This document shows positions 21,740 through 34,469 of a DNA stretch of 64,000 bases, piece after piece. The translations under genes and the position numbers were made by a program. The stretch covers positions 2,666,001-2,730,000 of the forward strand of contig JAKSZU010000013.1 of the NCBI GenBank assembly GCA_026018925.1. Direction: 5' to 3'. Every line of letters begins with the position of its first letter. The stretch's first letter is position 1. The notes below the pieces were generated by a model. It saw only the letters and a program-made list of their open reading frames with translations, made no database searches and was not told the origin of the DNA. The DNA comes from Tupaia tana (taxonomy: Eukaryota; Chordata; Mammalia; Scandentia; Tupaiidae).

Positions 21740-24700
21740 GTTTGAATGTGTTGTGCTGTTATCAGAAGGCCAGAAGCAGAGCAAGGGTACAATGTAAGCT
21801 CTGAGACAGGTTCACGGGCACTTTGCACACTGAGCATTAACCTCGCTGTGCCTATTTCAGATGAAGAAGATGCATAGATCCTTTTGTGAAATCATAGCAG
21901 GGCTATGCACAAATAAGGACAATTCTGTAATGAAACTAGAAGGTTTTTGTATGGCCAGAACTGGGAACATATTTTGTGAAATTGAGCTGATTACCAACAT
22001 GTTATCAGCATGGGATGTAGGCTCTCTCTACTCATACGTCTGTCCCCTGCAGTCCCAAACACAATGCCTACCGAAGTAGATTATTAAACAGTTACTGTAT
22101 TTAATGATCTATTCAGAAGTAAAATGATATTTTTAAGCTTCGAGGAAACAAAAGGAAAAACAGTAAATGGTATAGCTACTTTTTGGAGGTGAGATCATCA
22201 ATGTGTGTCATAGATTTCACGTTATTGTTTAACTCCCTGATCATTTACCTCTATGGTATCATACTTAGTGGCTTATCATTATGGTCATCATAATGGTCAC
22301 TGAACAGTGCACATTTTTAGTGTACAAGAAAAATCTCTGCCCTCCAAAAAGCTCAGTTTTTTAAAACATACGCAGTTTGGTGCTAATATACTCTTTTCCA
22401 TGTTGCAGTTGCTGTGTAACTAAGGGACGGCAACATCATGCACTCAGTCTTCTCCGTGACATTCCACAGTGTGTGGAGCAGGGCGAGGAATAACTTTAAT
22501 GGCTCCTCAATGTTTTTAGTAAACCTTTCAAAAACTGATGACAAAATCCTGTATTTTTTTCAGTCACTGATGCTGTGTACAGTGTTGGGGGTCGGCACGC
22601 TCCTCGTGTGGTAAACAGCAAAGGGAGTGAGAGTACTGACACATGACGGTAGCATATCTTGTAAAAGATGGAATGCAAGGTGTTGAAATGGACTTTGGCA
22701 CTTTAATTGCTGTGTAAGAGAAGTGGGGCATCACACATGCCAAATGATAACTGTGGAAGTGAGGTTTTAGGAACATGAGTTATAAAAAAAAAAAAAACCC
22801 TCGTGACTATGTGTTTAATATTTTTGGTAATTAAAAACTTCTAAAACTAAGAGCTGTTCAGTACCATGGGAGGGAGGCATAAGAGTTGGCTAGGCTGGAT
22901 CAGTCCATGAAGACTAACTAGAGTTTAGCTTTCTCTCAATAAAGATACTGCCAGAAGTAAAATTCCTTTCAGGTTGGGGGGTTTCAAAGAAAAAAGAAAG
23001 GAGTGATGAATACAGTATTTTAAAGGTTATCTGATGAACGTTCCCATCAGTTATCTTCTAGTTCCTCTGTCAACAGTGAGTCTAGCACATTTGCTGAGTA
23101 AGTGGAGATTTTTGAAGAAAGTGCAGATTTTTGAAGAGATTTAATAGCATGAGAGAGTGTACTAAGCAAGGGATGTAAGTGTGGTCCAGTATTTAAAAAT
23201 CCATAAATATAATCACATCGTATCATCTCTAAGCTCCGTTGATTTTATTCACTGTTAGTAAACATGTAGAAATTGTTCATGAGTGAATTACATTGAGATC
23301 ATCCTGAATCTGATAATAAACTTATGTTTGTGCCACAAATCAAATAGTGATTGTTGACTTTTAGGAAGGTATTCCTGGAAAAGTCAGAGATGGGATTTTC
23401 CAGATACAAGGAATAAAGGGAACCAGAGGAAGCTCATTAGATATAGAATTTCTTAAATGTTGGTCACCATAAAAATCATGAAGACAATCAATCCAAGCTT
23501 GGTGGATACATTAATAAATAGAAAAAGTAATGGCAAAGTGGAAAATTTGACAAATTGAGGGTATATATGAGAAGCATGGGGGGATGGAGTTAAAGGTAGA
23601 ATGTGAAGCCAATTTCTTCAGTTTTCACAGGTATTCCTGGCGATAACTTCTGTACTGTAGAAGTAAGTGACTTAGAATGGATGGAAAGGATTCTATGACA
23701 CTAGGGACAATAGAGGACATTCAAATGGGACTGAAGAAATGGGAGACTAGGTCACGGGCTGGTGTACCCATATGAATGTTGGGGTCCTCCACGGATTCCC
23801 CACCCAGTGACTTTCCTGGATACTTCACAGAATCTGAACTCTTTCTTCAACCCTAAGCTCCAGACACTTCAGGTCAATGGTATAATGTAGAACAAGAAGA
23901 TAGAATTTTTGTAGAGGGAGCTGTGTAGATCTCTTTTTAATTTGGTTTTTATTTTGACAGTTAAAGTTTTATTCACACATTTTTTCTGGAAAAATTATCT
24001 CAAAGGCTCTCTAGGATACTCACCCAAATGTTTGAGTCCCAGACTGTAAAAGTGGAGTTGCCTTCCCTCTAGACCCGTAAGTAGAGTTGGTATGTGTGCT
24101 GCATTGGCTCAAAAGAGCATTTTATAGAGGTCCTTCATGAGACCCCAGTACATTGTACAGTACTAAACTGTGGTTCAGTAGCTGCCTATGTTTACACTGG
24201 GGAAGGGGTAGCATGGTCTTCCTAAGCCCATGAAGCTCAGAGTTTTCACCTCCTTCCTGACAGGAGAAGTGCAATCACTATGGGCAAGATTCTGCATGTT
24301 GTCCTCAAGCACGGTTGGAAGACAGGCATTGCGATCACCATACCTAGAATGAGGGATGCTATGCCAGACAACAGCCCTGCAGATATTGTTCTAGGACTCA
24401 AGGAACAGGCACATGGACACTTCTGCCTAAGGGGCATCAGTCAGCTCTATAATTCCCTGATCTTTGGATAAAGGGTGCCTAGGTTTGACTGAGAAAAATG
24501 GGGAACAGGACAGGATTATATTGGATGGTGCAGTATTAACCTTTGTTCTACCAACAGCATCATTCTTTCCAATTCCATCTTTTTCTTACTTTCCCACTCA
24601 CTCTAATTGAGATTTTTTCCATAACTTCAGTTTATTTTTTTCCTGAGATGCAGGTGTTGTTTAGTCACATTCAACAGTGGTTTATACTTTCCCTCTAAAA

Positions 24701-24985
24701 AAATAATCATCATTGCAGGGAGCTTGAAGATATACCAGAGAAGAGGAACACCTTATACAAGGTGACTTATCAGTTGGAAAACCCCAATAGTAAGGTCAAA
24801 ACATGCTACCCTAATCAGGCTAATATCATGGCTAGAATAACCCCAAGCACTTCCAGTCAAGGTTCATCACCTGTGTTACCCTTGCTTATGGACAAAATTT
24901 TCTAAAAAACAAAACCATCTTTGACTTCTTTTCATATGTGGAAGACCTGTCTACCATACTACTGTAAAGGATGTGAAAATATCAA
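21740..24985. other. Unassigned DNA
   Basis: About 3.2 kb with no exon, RNA gene or repeat I can identify. Two overlapping frames at 24,246-24,471 on opposite strands are short and featureless. Confidence 0.5.
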
Positions 24986-25420
24986 TGAGAGAAAAAAACT
25001 CAGGCTGCTATTCAATGTTATTAAGTTAAGCTAACAGTTAAAAAGCCAGTTGTGACTCCTCAAATTTCATCAGGGAGAGGAGGAGCTTTTGGGGGCATAT
25101 GGGATCCATTCTGCAGTAAGAGCTCCTGGAGACTGGCCTCCTATTAACCAAAAGAGGCAACCAGTGAGAGCCAAATTCCTTCCTTTCCCTTAGTACAAGC
25201 TCAGGATTACCCAAACCTGATGCCCCCAAAGTACACAAATACCATGACTCTTATTGGACTATTTATTGGATAATCAGTATTTTCAATCATGAATTAATTA
25301 TTGGGTGGAGATTAGTGTTTTTCACAAGGAATGAGAATATAGCAATAGTGGTGGCGAGGAATTTTACTTCTTTGAAATGCTAGTGAGGCATCTTCTCTCA
25401 ATATAGAGACAAATTTGTCA

Positions 25421-28400
25421 TCAGAGAGCCTTCAGAAGTGAAAAGGGTGCCCAAAGGCACCTGACTGACTTGATGTCTGCTTGGATGGGCACATGGAATT
25501 TCGATGTGGTGTGGTCTCCCCACAAGAAATTGATGGGAGGCACCTGTGACACAGTGCCTGGTCCTTTAATGTCATGACTCTGGGGCTGTCTGTTTTGGTT
25601 TTGAATCTGAGTAGTCCCACTGGAATTACTCAGGACAGAAGAGACAGCAACTCGGCTATAGGACTTAGTATCGGTCACTTTATAGGAAGGAGCCCTGTAG
25701 TCAGAGCGGTAACTCTGGGTGGGCTTTTCCTGGATGTGCAGTTCTGAACTGTGTTGAATTTGGCCAGTTTTCACAGGGGAGGAGAGGGGCTCTTGGGGGC
25801 AGGTGCTTTGAATTCTGTGTCTGCACCCCTGATTCTCCTCAAGGAACTTTCTAGTTTCTGCAGTGCATTTATGAGGTTTCGTGGCTCCTGGAAAGGCAAC
25901 TGCTCTTTCCAGCAAGCCTTTGTTCTGTGGTGATGAGAGGGAGCTGCCCTCTTCCTGGGAACTTTCTTGCCCCTTGTACTTCATGTTTGTACACATACAT
26001 TGCAAAAAGTGCTTCATATACCTTCTAAAAAGGCTTTCAGTAGGAGGCTGCCTTTGCTGTGATGGGGTTGACAAAGATTTGCTTGCTCCCTGTGTCTCTG
26101 GAAACAGAGGCAGGTGGCTCTTCCTTCTAAGTTCCGATGTCTCTAAGGCTGCATTCCCTCCACCCACCTCTCCTCCTTTAGGTACCAGAGGGCTCTCTCT
26201 TATCTCAACTGATTTGAATTTCTTATGATAGTTCAAGCAGGCATGATTAGGGACCCAAGTCTCTTGTGGCTGGTCAACAAAGACTGATGTGTTGCCTAAG
26301 TGGACATGCAGCACTGGGGAAGCCGTGATGTTCCCACTGGAGACACCTTGGGCAGAAGGCCGTGAGGCCCTGGAAGACAAGTTGTCAGAGTCAAAGGACA
26401 TGTGCATTGGATAGCCATGATCCTGGCTGTGCTTCCTGTTCTCCAATTTGAACTTTAACTCTGTTGATGTATGATTTTTTAGGCCTGATGACTTCAGATC
26501 TTGTGAAGTTCTCATTTCTGGAGGCGGTCTTTCAGTGGTCTGGGTATTATCTCCTTTACCCATGTTCCTGTACATCGGTGGGGAACCTTTCGATCCACAG
26601 GTTTTCAATACATTATTACAGCATGATTGAGGAGCACTGCTGAGTTCTTTTGTCTTGAAAATAGCCCTGGACTTGTTGGACATTAAAAAGTGTCCTGAAT
26701 TCTTTGGCCTTTGGCCTTGAGGCTTTTTCGGTATGTTTGGGGAATTATCCTTCTTATCTTTTGTCTCAACTTTAGCTTCAGCTTGCCTTGTGGGAAGCTG
26801 GGGGCCACGAGTATTAGCTAGGACTTTCACTTTCTGACTGTCTTTGTCCGTGAAGCTGTGCGTGCCAGGTGGAAAAGCCCGTCTGCCCTCCTGAGCACCC
26901 TGAATGTTCTCTCTAAGCTTTTGGCTGCTCTCAGAGGCTGGTTTTGGCAGGGTCCCCTGTCTTTTTTTTTCCTACAGTTGAGGTGGAATGAAGAGCATCA
27001 TCTAGGATGGGGACAGCATTTGCTCTTCCTACCTTGTCTCTATAAGGAGCATTAGTACATTCTCTATGGTGCTTGAAAATGCTAGAATTGGAATCGATGC
27101 CAGAAATGAGCTTTTATGAAGAGTAAAAGTTGGAGTGGAAGTGAGAGTGTTTAAGTTTCTCCTTTTCATTATAGATCTGAAAGGATTCAGTGACCTTTCT
27201 GGGGGGGCCATGTATCAAGTACTTATGAAATCGTTTAATATGAGCTTCCAACAGATCTTGTTTGCTGGTAGGAATGAAAGAAATATGTTCAGAGGTATTC
27301 AGACTTTGGTCTGCCCCCAAAGATCGAGTTAAATCTCTGTGGGTCATTTGGCTGTGGGAGTTTTCAAGAAGAGGCAATGGATACTTGATGGAATGCTGGG
27401 AACTATGCACAGTGTCTGGGATATGGCCCTCACTGATTTCCTCAAACTTCTTGCTAAGATGTACTTCCAGGGCTTTTGTCATTTCTTCCTGTTTTTGGCT
27501 CACTACTGAGGCTCTTGAATAATTTTCTGAAAGAATCACCCTGGGAAATTCTAGGTCTTTCTAGGAGTTGGATAGTAGACTATCATTTGAAGATGTCTCT
27601 GATTCACTCGAAGGAGACGTACTATCTTCTGAGCTCTTCCCATGGGAGCTTCCCGGGTAGCTCAATCCACAAGCACCTAGCTCTTTGCTGCTCTGACTCT
27701 TAAACAAAGAGATCCAGGAGAGTCCATAACTGCTCTTTGGTTGAGATGTCTCAGTAGTATCTCTCTGAGGATTCATCAGTGACAGAGACTCATGGACTCT
27801 GTGGGGCAGGCTCCACCGGTGTTGGATGAGCCTCTTCCTAAGGTGGTGCTCAAGTTTCTTCTGAAGCTCACTGCTCAGGGGGAAAATGGAGCTTGAAACA
27901 TGGAACTTGGAGGAGCGGCTGACCAATGGAAGTTTGGGAGGTGGGGGACAAAATTCTTTCTGAGAACTTTGGACCACAGAGGGTAAACCCCACATTTTTT
28001 CCTATTCTTTCTTCAATATATTGTATTCCAGGTGGTCAATTCCAGTTGGTGAAAGAGACTGTGGCTCATTTGGGGGTCTATGAAAACATACTCCACAGAT
28101 CCTAATCTGGGATAGAGTGGAAGGGGGAAGATATGAGCCTGGACGTTGAAAGTGATCCTGGGATTGGGCCTGAGTGAGATGTTTGGACTCAAATTGTGGC
28201 ACAATTTGGCACAAGGGGTGAGGTGGGATCTCAGGCATGGGCTGAGGTTTGTAAGAGGGAATGACTGGGGCTACTTTGACTATGGAAGCCTTGGAGATTC
28301 TGTTGAGCACAAAGGTTGAGGAGCTGTCACCTGAGACTGTGACAGTAGGGTGTTCAGATTCCCTGTGCAGAGATGAGGTAGATTTTTTTCCATAAGTGAT

Positions 28401-29365
28401 CCTCATCAGTCTTAAGATATGGGGGCTGCTCAGGCACAGGCAGCTGCTCTGGTTCGCCTTTGCTGCTTAAAGGAGGGGAGGATGCTGAGTCCTGCTGAGC
28501 AGCAATGGACTCTGACATTTTCCCTGAAGGACTTAATTGGAAGTCTGGGCTAAGTCGTTTTGAGAAAGAGCCTGTTGTCTTATCCTTCCATGCCTGTATC
28601 AGGGCATTGCCTTTCTGTTGGCTTTGTATTCCTTGAAGCACCAGATCATTGGGGCTCAAAAAGGAAAGATTTTTCAACTCTGCCATTTTGGCTGTAGTGG
28701 CCTTCCCAAAAGTAGCCTTAGAATAATGGTGGGTAAGAAGATCCTGCTTGAGTTCACTCTGTGCCAAGTTGGAGGAAAGTGAGCCCTTGGCAGGAGGTAA
28801 GGGCACTTGTGAAATTTTGACACTTGACTGGTCAAGATCTCTTACTGCTGGGACAGAAGTGGACAGCCCTGCAGGGCCATCCACCTGAGAAAAAGTGACT
28901 CCTGAGTGGAGACCAGAATCATCATCTCTCTGAGTGTGACGTGGAATGATTCTAGAGAAAGGGGATGGTGAGGACGGGAAACGGTCTGCTGAGAATTTGG
29001 AATCAAAGGGTGGCACAGGCTCTGCTGGTTCAGCGTCACTCAGTGGTGAGGGTGAAAGTGAATCAGGGGAGGGTGTCGTCAGACTAGGTGGCAGGTTGGA
29101 GGCCGGAGCTGGAGAAGGCTCAGACAGAGAGCCTGCAGTTAGGTCTGCTGGAGGGCTTGATGACAGTGTGGAGGGCTGAAAGATGGATGACTCAGTCATA
29201 GAAGTTGTGGAAACCAGTGGGGACACAGAGAGAGCAGCCTCCTCCATGTATGCCTGGTCCAGCAGGCGATTGACCTCAGCTGCCGATCTGTTACACACCT
29301 CACAGAGGAGGTCTGGGCACAACAGCTGACGAAAGCGGATGGAATCATGATGCTGGCCCAGGGGG
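25421..29365 (-). pseudogene. SPATA31-like last exon, frame-broken
   Basis: The acceptor CTCCTGCAG is followed by a frame reading GQHHDSIRFRQLLCPDLL at about 29,350-29,310. A proline/serine-rich region (29,300-28,950) follows, then KTTGSFSKRLSPDFQLSPSG near 28,560. After the A7 frameshift come a SEHPTVTV region, the WGLPS motif near 27,990, the QKKLEHHLRKRL helix-like block near 27,850, and LEAHIKRFHKYL near 27,260. After the second frameshift a 469-codon open segment (26,830-25,421) holds PTESLFRRYMKHFLQCM near 26,030 and a TCPQEPL block near 25,800. The interrupting stops are single-base-type changes in an otherwise alignable frame. Confidence 0.88.
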
Positions 29366-29641
29366 CTGCAGGAGACAGAAAATACAGAGCTGCAGCCAGG
29401 ACCAGAGTGGGCAAAGGAGGGCCTGCTGGACTAGGAGGTGGGCCACCTGAGCCTGCTACCCTTTCATAGGGCCCCATACCATGACTTCATAATACACTCC
29501 CTGGTCCCTCCCCTCTGCCTTCATGCACAGTCCCATTTCTATGGTTTCCCCCTCCATGAAAGCTGCAGACTGCATTGGATCCCAGGAATCCATAGAAAAT
29601 GCTAAAAATGGGACCAGGAAGGAAGATGGAAGACTAATCAC

Positions 29642-29694
29642 CTTTTGAGAATAGAAATTAGCCTCCTCTTCTCTGCTTCTCTCCAGCCGCCTCT
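29642..29694 (-). pseudogene. Probable SPATA31 exon 3
   Basis: On the minus strand, AAGTCAGAG precedes a frame reading RRLERSREEEANFYSQ, ending CAAAAG before GTGATT. The Arg/Glu-rich content resembles the small third exon of SPATA31 genes. The acceptor could be a few bases further upstream and the pyrimidine tract is weak. Confidence 0.5.
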
Positions 29695-30009
29695 CTGACT
29701 TGGGAAACACAACAGTGGGTCGTATGGTTAAAGTTAGATGCATAATGTTCATACTGGAGCTGCTTTATGAGAGACCTTTGGAATATTAAACTCTGAAAGC
29801 CCCATGAATAAGCAGTAATGTCAAATGATTGATGATTATATTGGTGAGGTTCACATGTATACATGGTTTCATTTCTAAAATCTTTTTCCTACATGATCTC
29901 ATATGATATTCAGTGTCACTCCTAGAAGCACAGGGTCAGTAGTTAGCTCAGAGAAATCTGAGCACCCGGGAGGTTGGAGTACTTACACCAAATCAGGAGA
30001 CAACATTTC

Positions 30010-30262
30010 CTTTTTTAAGGTTTTGTCATAGGGTATGTACATTTGCTAGAGAGAGAGAGACATAGAAATACACAGAGAAGAAGTGAGAAATCAGCCCCCA
30101 ATGGAGAGGGCCATGCCACAATCCCCCTCTCCTCCAATCTTGTCTTGAGGTTTTTGGCATTCACACACACATGCCTAGCATAAGTTTCAAGCTTGGACTA
30201 GAACTGAGGTCAACCATGTCAGAGTCCAGCCCCTTACCCAGTACACCACCTGCTGACCTTGA
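30010..30262 (-). mobile_element. Long-form SINE in SPATA31 intron
   Basis: The left T-run at 30,010, GTCATAGGGTATGTACATTT, the AGAGAGAGACATAG run, AATCAGCCCCCAATGG, and a right end with CACCTGCTGACC give a minus-strand SINE diverged from the young consensus. Confidence 0.88.
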
Positions 30263-30436
30263 AACAGAAATTCTGATACCAAACCAACCAGTAGTCCTTC
30301 CTCTGCCTCTCACACGGCCACCTATTTGGCAGCCCAGGTCCATCCCAGCTCTATCATGGGGCTTGACCAGAGCAGGGTGAGAAGTGTCTCATGTTAGACT
30401 GCCTTGCTGTGAACCTCTCCCATGGCTGTATTTTCT

Positions 30437-30437
30437 T

Positions 30438-30470
<33 letters not shown>

Positions 30471-30492
30471 AGAGGGTTGTGTTTTTTTGTTT

Positions 30493-30528
<36 letters not shown>

Positions 30529-30772
30529 ATAGGGAGTGTGCACTCACCAGACAGAGAGAGAGACAGAAGAGACAGAGAAACAGAAAGAGAGAAATCAACC
30601 CCTGGGGGGATGGCCATGCCACAATCCCTTCTCCTCCATTCTTTTCTTGGGATCCTGGGCACACACTCACACGTGCCTGATGTGAGTTTAAGCCACCAGT
30701 TCTGGGACGCAACCTGCAATCGACCACATGGGAGTCCAGTGACATAGCCATTACAGTAACTGTTGGTCCCCT
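30437..30772 (-). mobile_element. Long-form SINE with two T-tracts and TSD
   Basis: Full body from GGGGACCAACAGTTACTGTAA to the tail. The tail side has two T-tracts of about 30 and 35 bases, separated by GAGAGGGTTGTG. ATGGCT(G/A)TATTTTCT flanks it (30,422-30,436 and 30,773-30,787; 14 of 15 match). Confidence 0.93.
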
Positions 30773-30897
30773 ATGGCTATATTTTCTGAGAGACCAATTC
30801 TAACAACTGACATTTTCAGAGGTTATGAATGTTGGACCTCATGGAAAGCAGTGGAAGGGTCAACTTGAGGACATAAGTCAAACAGGAAGAAACTTAC

Positions 30898-30941
30898 CTT
30901 GAGATGTCCCACCTTTCCGTCTCCTCTTTGCTCTGCCTTGA
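30898..30941 (-). pseudogene. SPATA31 exon 2
   Basis: A 44-base exon lies between an excellent acceptor (TTTTTGTTTTTCTCAG) and donor (AAG then GTAAGT). One frame gives GRAKRRRKGGTS, like the basic patch that follows the membrane segment in this family. Joining it to exon 1 at the visible donor puts the exon in another frame, so the junction may hide a further lesion. Confidence 0.75.
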
Positions 30942-31713
30942 CTGAGAAAAACAAAAAACAAAACAAAAAGGTGAGAAAATAGGACTCACTTCTCACACTC
31001 CTCTCTCTAAAAGATCAGATATTAGTTCTCTAAGCATAATATGGCTCTTCATTTTAATCAATATGAATTTTCTTTTATTAATTTTGAAAGGCAATAAATT
31101 ATTTTCAATTGTTCTTTCATTGAAAACTCAAGAAAATATTTTAAACATTTTATCTTTGAGTTACACACTTGACATTATTTGTCAGAAGTCTTCTGCTCAA
31201 AGAGGACATAGTACCTGAAGTCAGTGGTCACCTCTGTTCTCCCTCAGAGGACCCGGTTTCCTGGGACAGAACACAGGGCCCACCCTCTGCTCAGTCTTGA
31301 AAGACTCAGCATTGCTCTACTCATCAGCCCAACATGAAAGAAGTCTTGGTTAAATGATGCCTGACATGGAATGTGACTCATGATCAAGTGCCAGGAGACA
31401 CTATTCTCTTCAGAGAACCCACCCTCTCCACCTACACCAACCCAGGACCTTAGGATCACTGTGATTGGAAATCCTTGTCCGGAAATCCTTGACCACACCA
31501 GACAGTCTCTACACTTCATATGGGAAACTTAGTCCTCACTTAGTTCCTAGCTCTGCCCAGCCTTCTCCTCAGAAGTCTCTCCTCTTCCCAGACTTTCTAT
31601 TTCAGGAGCACTTACTGAGCCAACCAAACTCATTTGAAAATGTGAAAATAGGCATGAGGAACAAAAACAACTACAGCAAGAAATCTCTTGGTGGTTCATC
31701 CATAATATTTTAC

Positions 31714-31899
31714 CTTTTGGGTATGGTGATGTCTTTCAAGGGTTGATGGGAGTGGTGCCAACACCAGATAGCTCCCATACAAAAGGAGCAACCCCAACAC
31801 ACTCAGAAGAGTGAGTTTGGGGTCAACAGCTAAGAAGGCTGAGTCCAAGCTCAGGCCTGGCTCAGTATAGCTCTTCAGATACAAGAGATAATTCTCCAT
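31714..31899 (-). pseudogene. SPATA31 exon 1 with membrane segment
   Basis: ATG at 31,899 opens 62 codons up to the donor AAAAG then GTAAAA (31,713). The frame contains LTLLSVLGLLLLYGSYLVLA, a single hydrophobic helix as in SPATA31 exon 1, followed by a short histidine-rich tail. No stop or frameshift is present in this exon, although the rest of the gene is broken. Confidence 0.8.
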
Positions 31900-32620
31900 C
31901 GTCTGAATCGCAGGGCTGCCTGAAGCAACTGAGTTCTGGGTTCAAGGTTTGACTACAGTCCCAGGCCTGTATCACAGAGCATCGAAGAGTCACAAAGGGT
32001 TTCTGAGGTTGAGGGTGGGGACCTCAGAGAAGGGTGTGTCCACAGCCCATCCCCCACCCACCAGCCCAGCAAACCCTTCCCTTCCCCTACATCTCTTTTC
32101 CCAACTCTACCCTCTCTTCATATCATATGTTGATCTTACTGACATTTTCTGTTTGTTCCATCTGTATCCCAAATATTACCAGTCACTCTTTACTGTCTGG
32201 ACACTATGACTTGAGCCCCACCAATTCCACTGTCTTCAAAGTTGAAATAATGTCTGGACTTGGTGCTAGTACCCAGACATTTACACTCTCATGATCGCAT
32301 ATGGCCTTATGTCCATATTATCTACAGAATGCTTTTACCTTACACTATCCCCCATATGAAACTTAAATTTCCTTCACTCTTACTTAGTTTTGTGAAGGTT
32401 AAAGTGTAAGGATTTTTTTTGGGGGGGGTAATCGGTCTTTATTTTCTTCATAGAGGCTGAATGAAATGAGTAGAACTAATAATCTATTATTTAACACTCA
32501 CAGGACTAAAATGAGAATAAAATAATTATACAGAATTAAAAGCTCAAGAGTTCTGGAGATCAAGTTTATAGCAAGAAGTTTTCTGGAGTTAGTGAAACTT
32601 ATTCTGCTGAAAGACTTTTG
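31900..32620. other. Unassigned DNA upstream of the SPATA31 pseudogene
   Basis: This would hold the promoter of the former gene. I see no clear TATA box or CpG island and no other gene. A short G-run lies at about 32,420. Confidence 0.45.
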
Positions 32621-32624
32621 GAGG

Positions 32625-32915
32625 CAAGCCTGTGGCATGGTGCGTAAGGCAGTTGGATCCTTCATGACTGACTGAATGGTTCTAGTCCTTGCCTGTATCT
32701 TTTAAAACACACTGGGCACATGTGCATGTGTGTCCAAAATCCAGACAAGAGGGAAAGATACAGGAGAAGTGATTGTGGTGTGACCATTCCCCGTGGGTGT
32801 TGCTTTCTCATTTTACTTCTCTCTCCTTTTTATTCTCTCTGCCTTTCTCCAGGGAATGTGCACACTCTCCAGCAAAAGGTAAAAGAAAGGAAGAGAGAGA
32901 GAGAAAGACAGAGAA
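32625..32915 (+). mobile_element. Diverged long-form SINE
   Basis: AAGCCTGTGGCATGGTGCGT, GGTTCTAGTCCTTGCC, the ACATGTGCATGTGTGTCC block, GGAAAGATACAGGAGAAGTG and a CT-rich end followed by an AGAGAGAG tail. Confidence 0.8.
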
Positions 32916-33354
32916 GTAGACTTTTGGATTATAATCTCTACATTCACACACCTCCTTTGACAAATCAATTCAGTGTTTTCAAATTGAATAATCAATCACA
33001 GCCTCCTCTTATTCAGTCTGTTATTCATTATCTTAACCCCAAGTCTTCTAACTCCATGTAAATACAGACTGAGTTTCTGCATTGATTTTGTGGCAGGTAC
33101 ATGACTTCCCATAATCAGGGTTATGTCACAGTGTGCTAAGGAATTGAACCCTCAGTCCTTGGTGTCTCATGTGACCAAGGAGTGTCAAGGCTTCAGGACA
33201 GAATTATTCAGAATACCTTTCCACTGAGTCATTGAACCAATCTACTTGTTCTATTGTCAGAAGAGATTCAAGAGTAAGTAGAATTAGCTAGTACCAGGGG
33301 GATTGCATGTACAGATACTACCAGGATAGAATGAGATAGATAGGAAAAACATTT

Positions 33355-33530
33355 TTATAAGTTTATTTATTGGATTCATGCTCAAGAGAGACTGAGACAG
33401 AGAGACAGCACCCCCAGCAGGTTCTTTATGTTGTGATTTACCCCCAGCTTCAGGCATCCCAGGGGTACCTATGTGCCAAGCATACTCAGGAGCTTTCAGA
33501 TATTAACGTGGAACCTTTCCATATGGGTTA
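33355..33530 (-). mobile_element. Diverged SINE, minus strand
   Basis: TTTATTTATTGGATTCATGC, AGAGACTGAGACAGAGAG, GTTGTGATTTACCCCC and TATGTGCCAAGCATACTC correspond to parts of the reversed SINE. The head is unclear. Confidence 0.55.
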
Positions 33531-33684
33531 GCCTTGTAGAACATCATATTTTACCTCATCATCATGTGCTCTCCTCTCATCCAATTTTTATAAATAAGCA
33601 TCTGAATGTTCCTTGCAGAAAGGGATCATGAGTTTTCATTTAGGATAATAAGGAATGAAAACACAAGTTAAAATGCAAATTAGT

Positions 33685-33950
33685 GGGTCAGCCCATAGCT
33701 TAGTGGTTAAGGAAGCTGGACCCCACATTAGTGGTATGGTTTAAATCCCAGCCCAAGTGGCTTGAAAAGCATGTTAGGTGAGTGTGTGTGGCTGCACAGA
33801 ATCCCACTGGGACCAAGAAATGGAGAAGAGATTGCAGCCTCACTTTAGCTTAGTGAGGGATCCTTTTTCCCTGTCTTAATTTCTGTCTCTGTTTCCCCAT
33901 GGTGAGTGCCTATATTCTCTCACAATAAATAGAAAGAAAGGAAAAGAGGG
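33685..33950 (+). mobile_element. Diverged long-form SINE
   Basis: GGGTCAGCCCATAGCTTAGT with GTTAAGGAAGCTGG, B-box-like GGTTTAAATCCCAG, ACCAAGAAATGGAGAAGAG and TGAGTGCCTATATTCTCTCA, ending in an AATAAATAGAAAG tail. Confidence 0.8.
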
Positions 33951-34457
33951 AGGAATGTTCTCAAGAAGATAAAATTAAGTTTAATAAAGAATATTCTAAA
34001 TAAAAAACAAGTCTGGAGTTGACACTAACCAAACAAAATATCAAAATGTTTTATAAAACTATGAAAAGTAAAAGAAGGCACCAGTGAAGAAAGAAGAAAT
34101 ATAGATATAAGACACAGACTAATTAGCTCTCAAATTGATTTAGTTCCATGTAAGAATTTTCTGAAAAATAAAACTGACATCCCAGACAGAAAAAGTATTC
34201 ATAAACTTATGTAAGAATAACTAGAGAGAAATTTAAGGGAAATAAAATTCATCTAGACCTGTATTTCATTGTAAAAATCAAAACGAAATTCCAAATCTAT
34301 GAATAAGTTAAAAAAATTTTAAACATACATTTTAGATGCTCAAACAGAATAATAGCTCTGTGCATTTTAAAATTTTTATCAAGGATGGTTTTCTAAGCTG
34401 AAATCCTTTAAAGAAATCATAAAGTGAAAGACTAAGTGATCGGTTTACATAAATTTT
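33950..34457. other. AT-rich unassigned DNA
   Basis: A-rich sequence without frame or named repeat, immediately left of the L1 target site. Confidence 0.5.
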
Positions 34458-34469
34458 AAAATTCTATTT

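Larger units (their letters stand above)
24990..31899 (-). pseudogene. SPATA31-family pseudogene (whole locus)
   Basis: SPATA31 (formerly FAM75) genes make long, low-complexity testis proteins linked to spermatogenesis, with a membrane segment in exon 1, two tiny exons and one giant last exon. That layout is visible here: exon 1 at 31,714-31,899, exon 2 at 30,898-30,941, a probable exon 3 near 29,642-29,694, and a last exon from 29,365 to the stop at 25,421-25,423. Diagnostic blocks include a WGLPS motif, ELQKKLEHHLRKRLIQHRW, and LEAHIKRFHKYL. The last exon carries a frameshift at an A7 run (28,383-28,389), stops at 28,002, 27,561 and 27,114, and a second frameshift near an A9 run (26,962-26,970). 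Two SINEs sit in the introns. Five lesions make a full protein impossible, so it is a decayed family member. Confidence 0.88.

Noticed and set aside
25421..29365. Intact SPATA31 gene
   Set aside because: Three in-frame stops and two frameshifts interrupt the last exon. Calling it functional would need all five to be sequencing errors.
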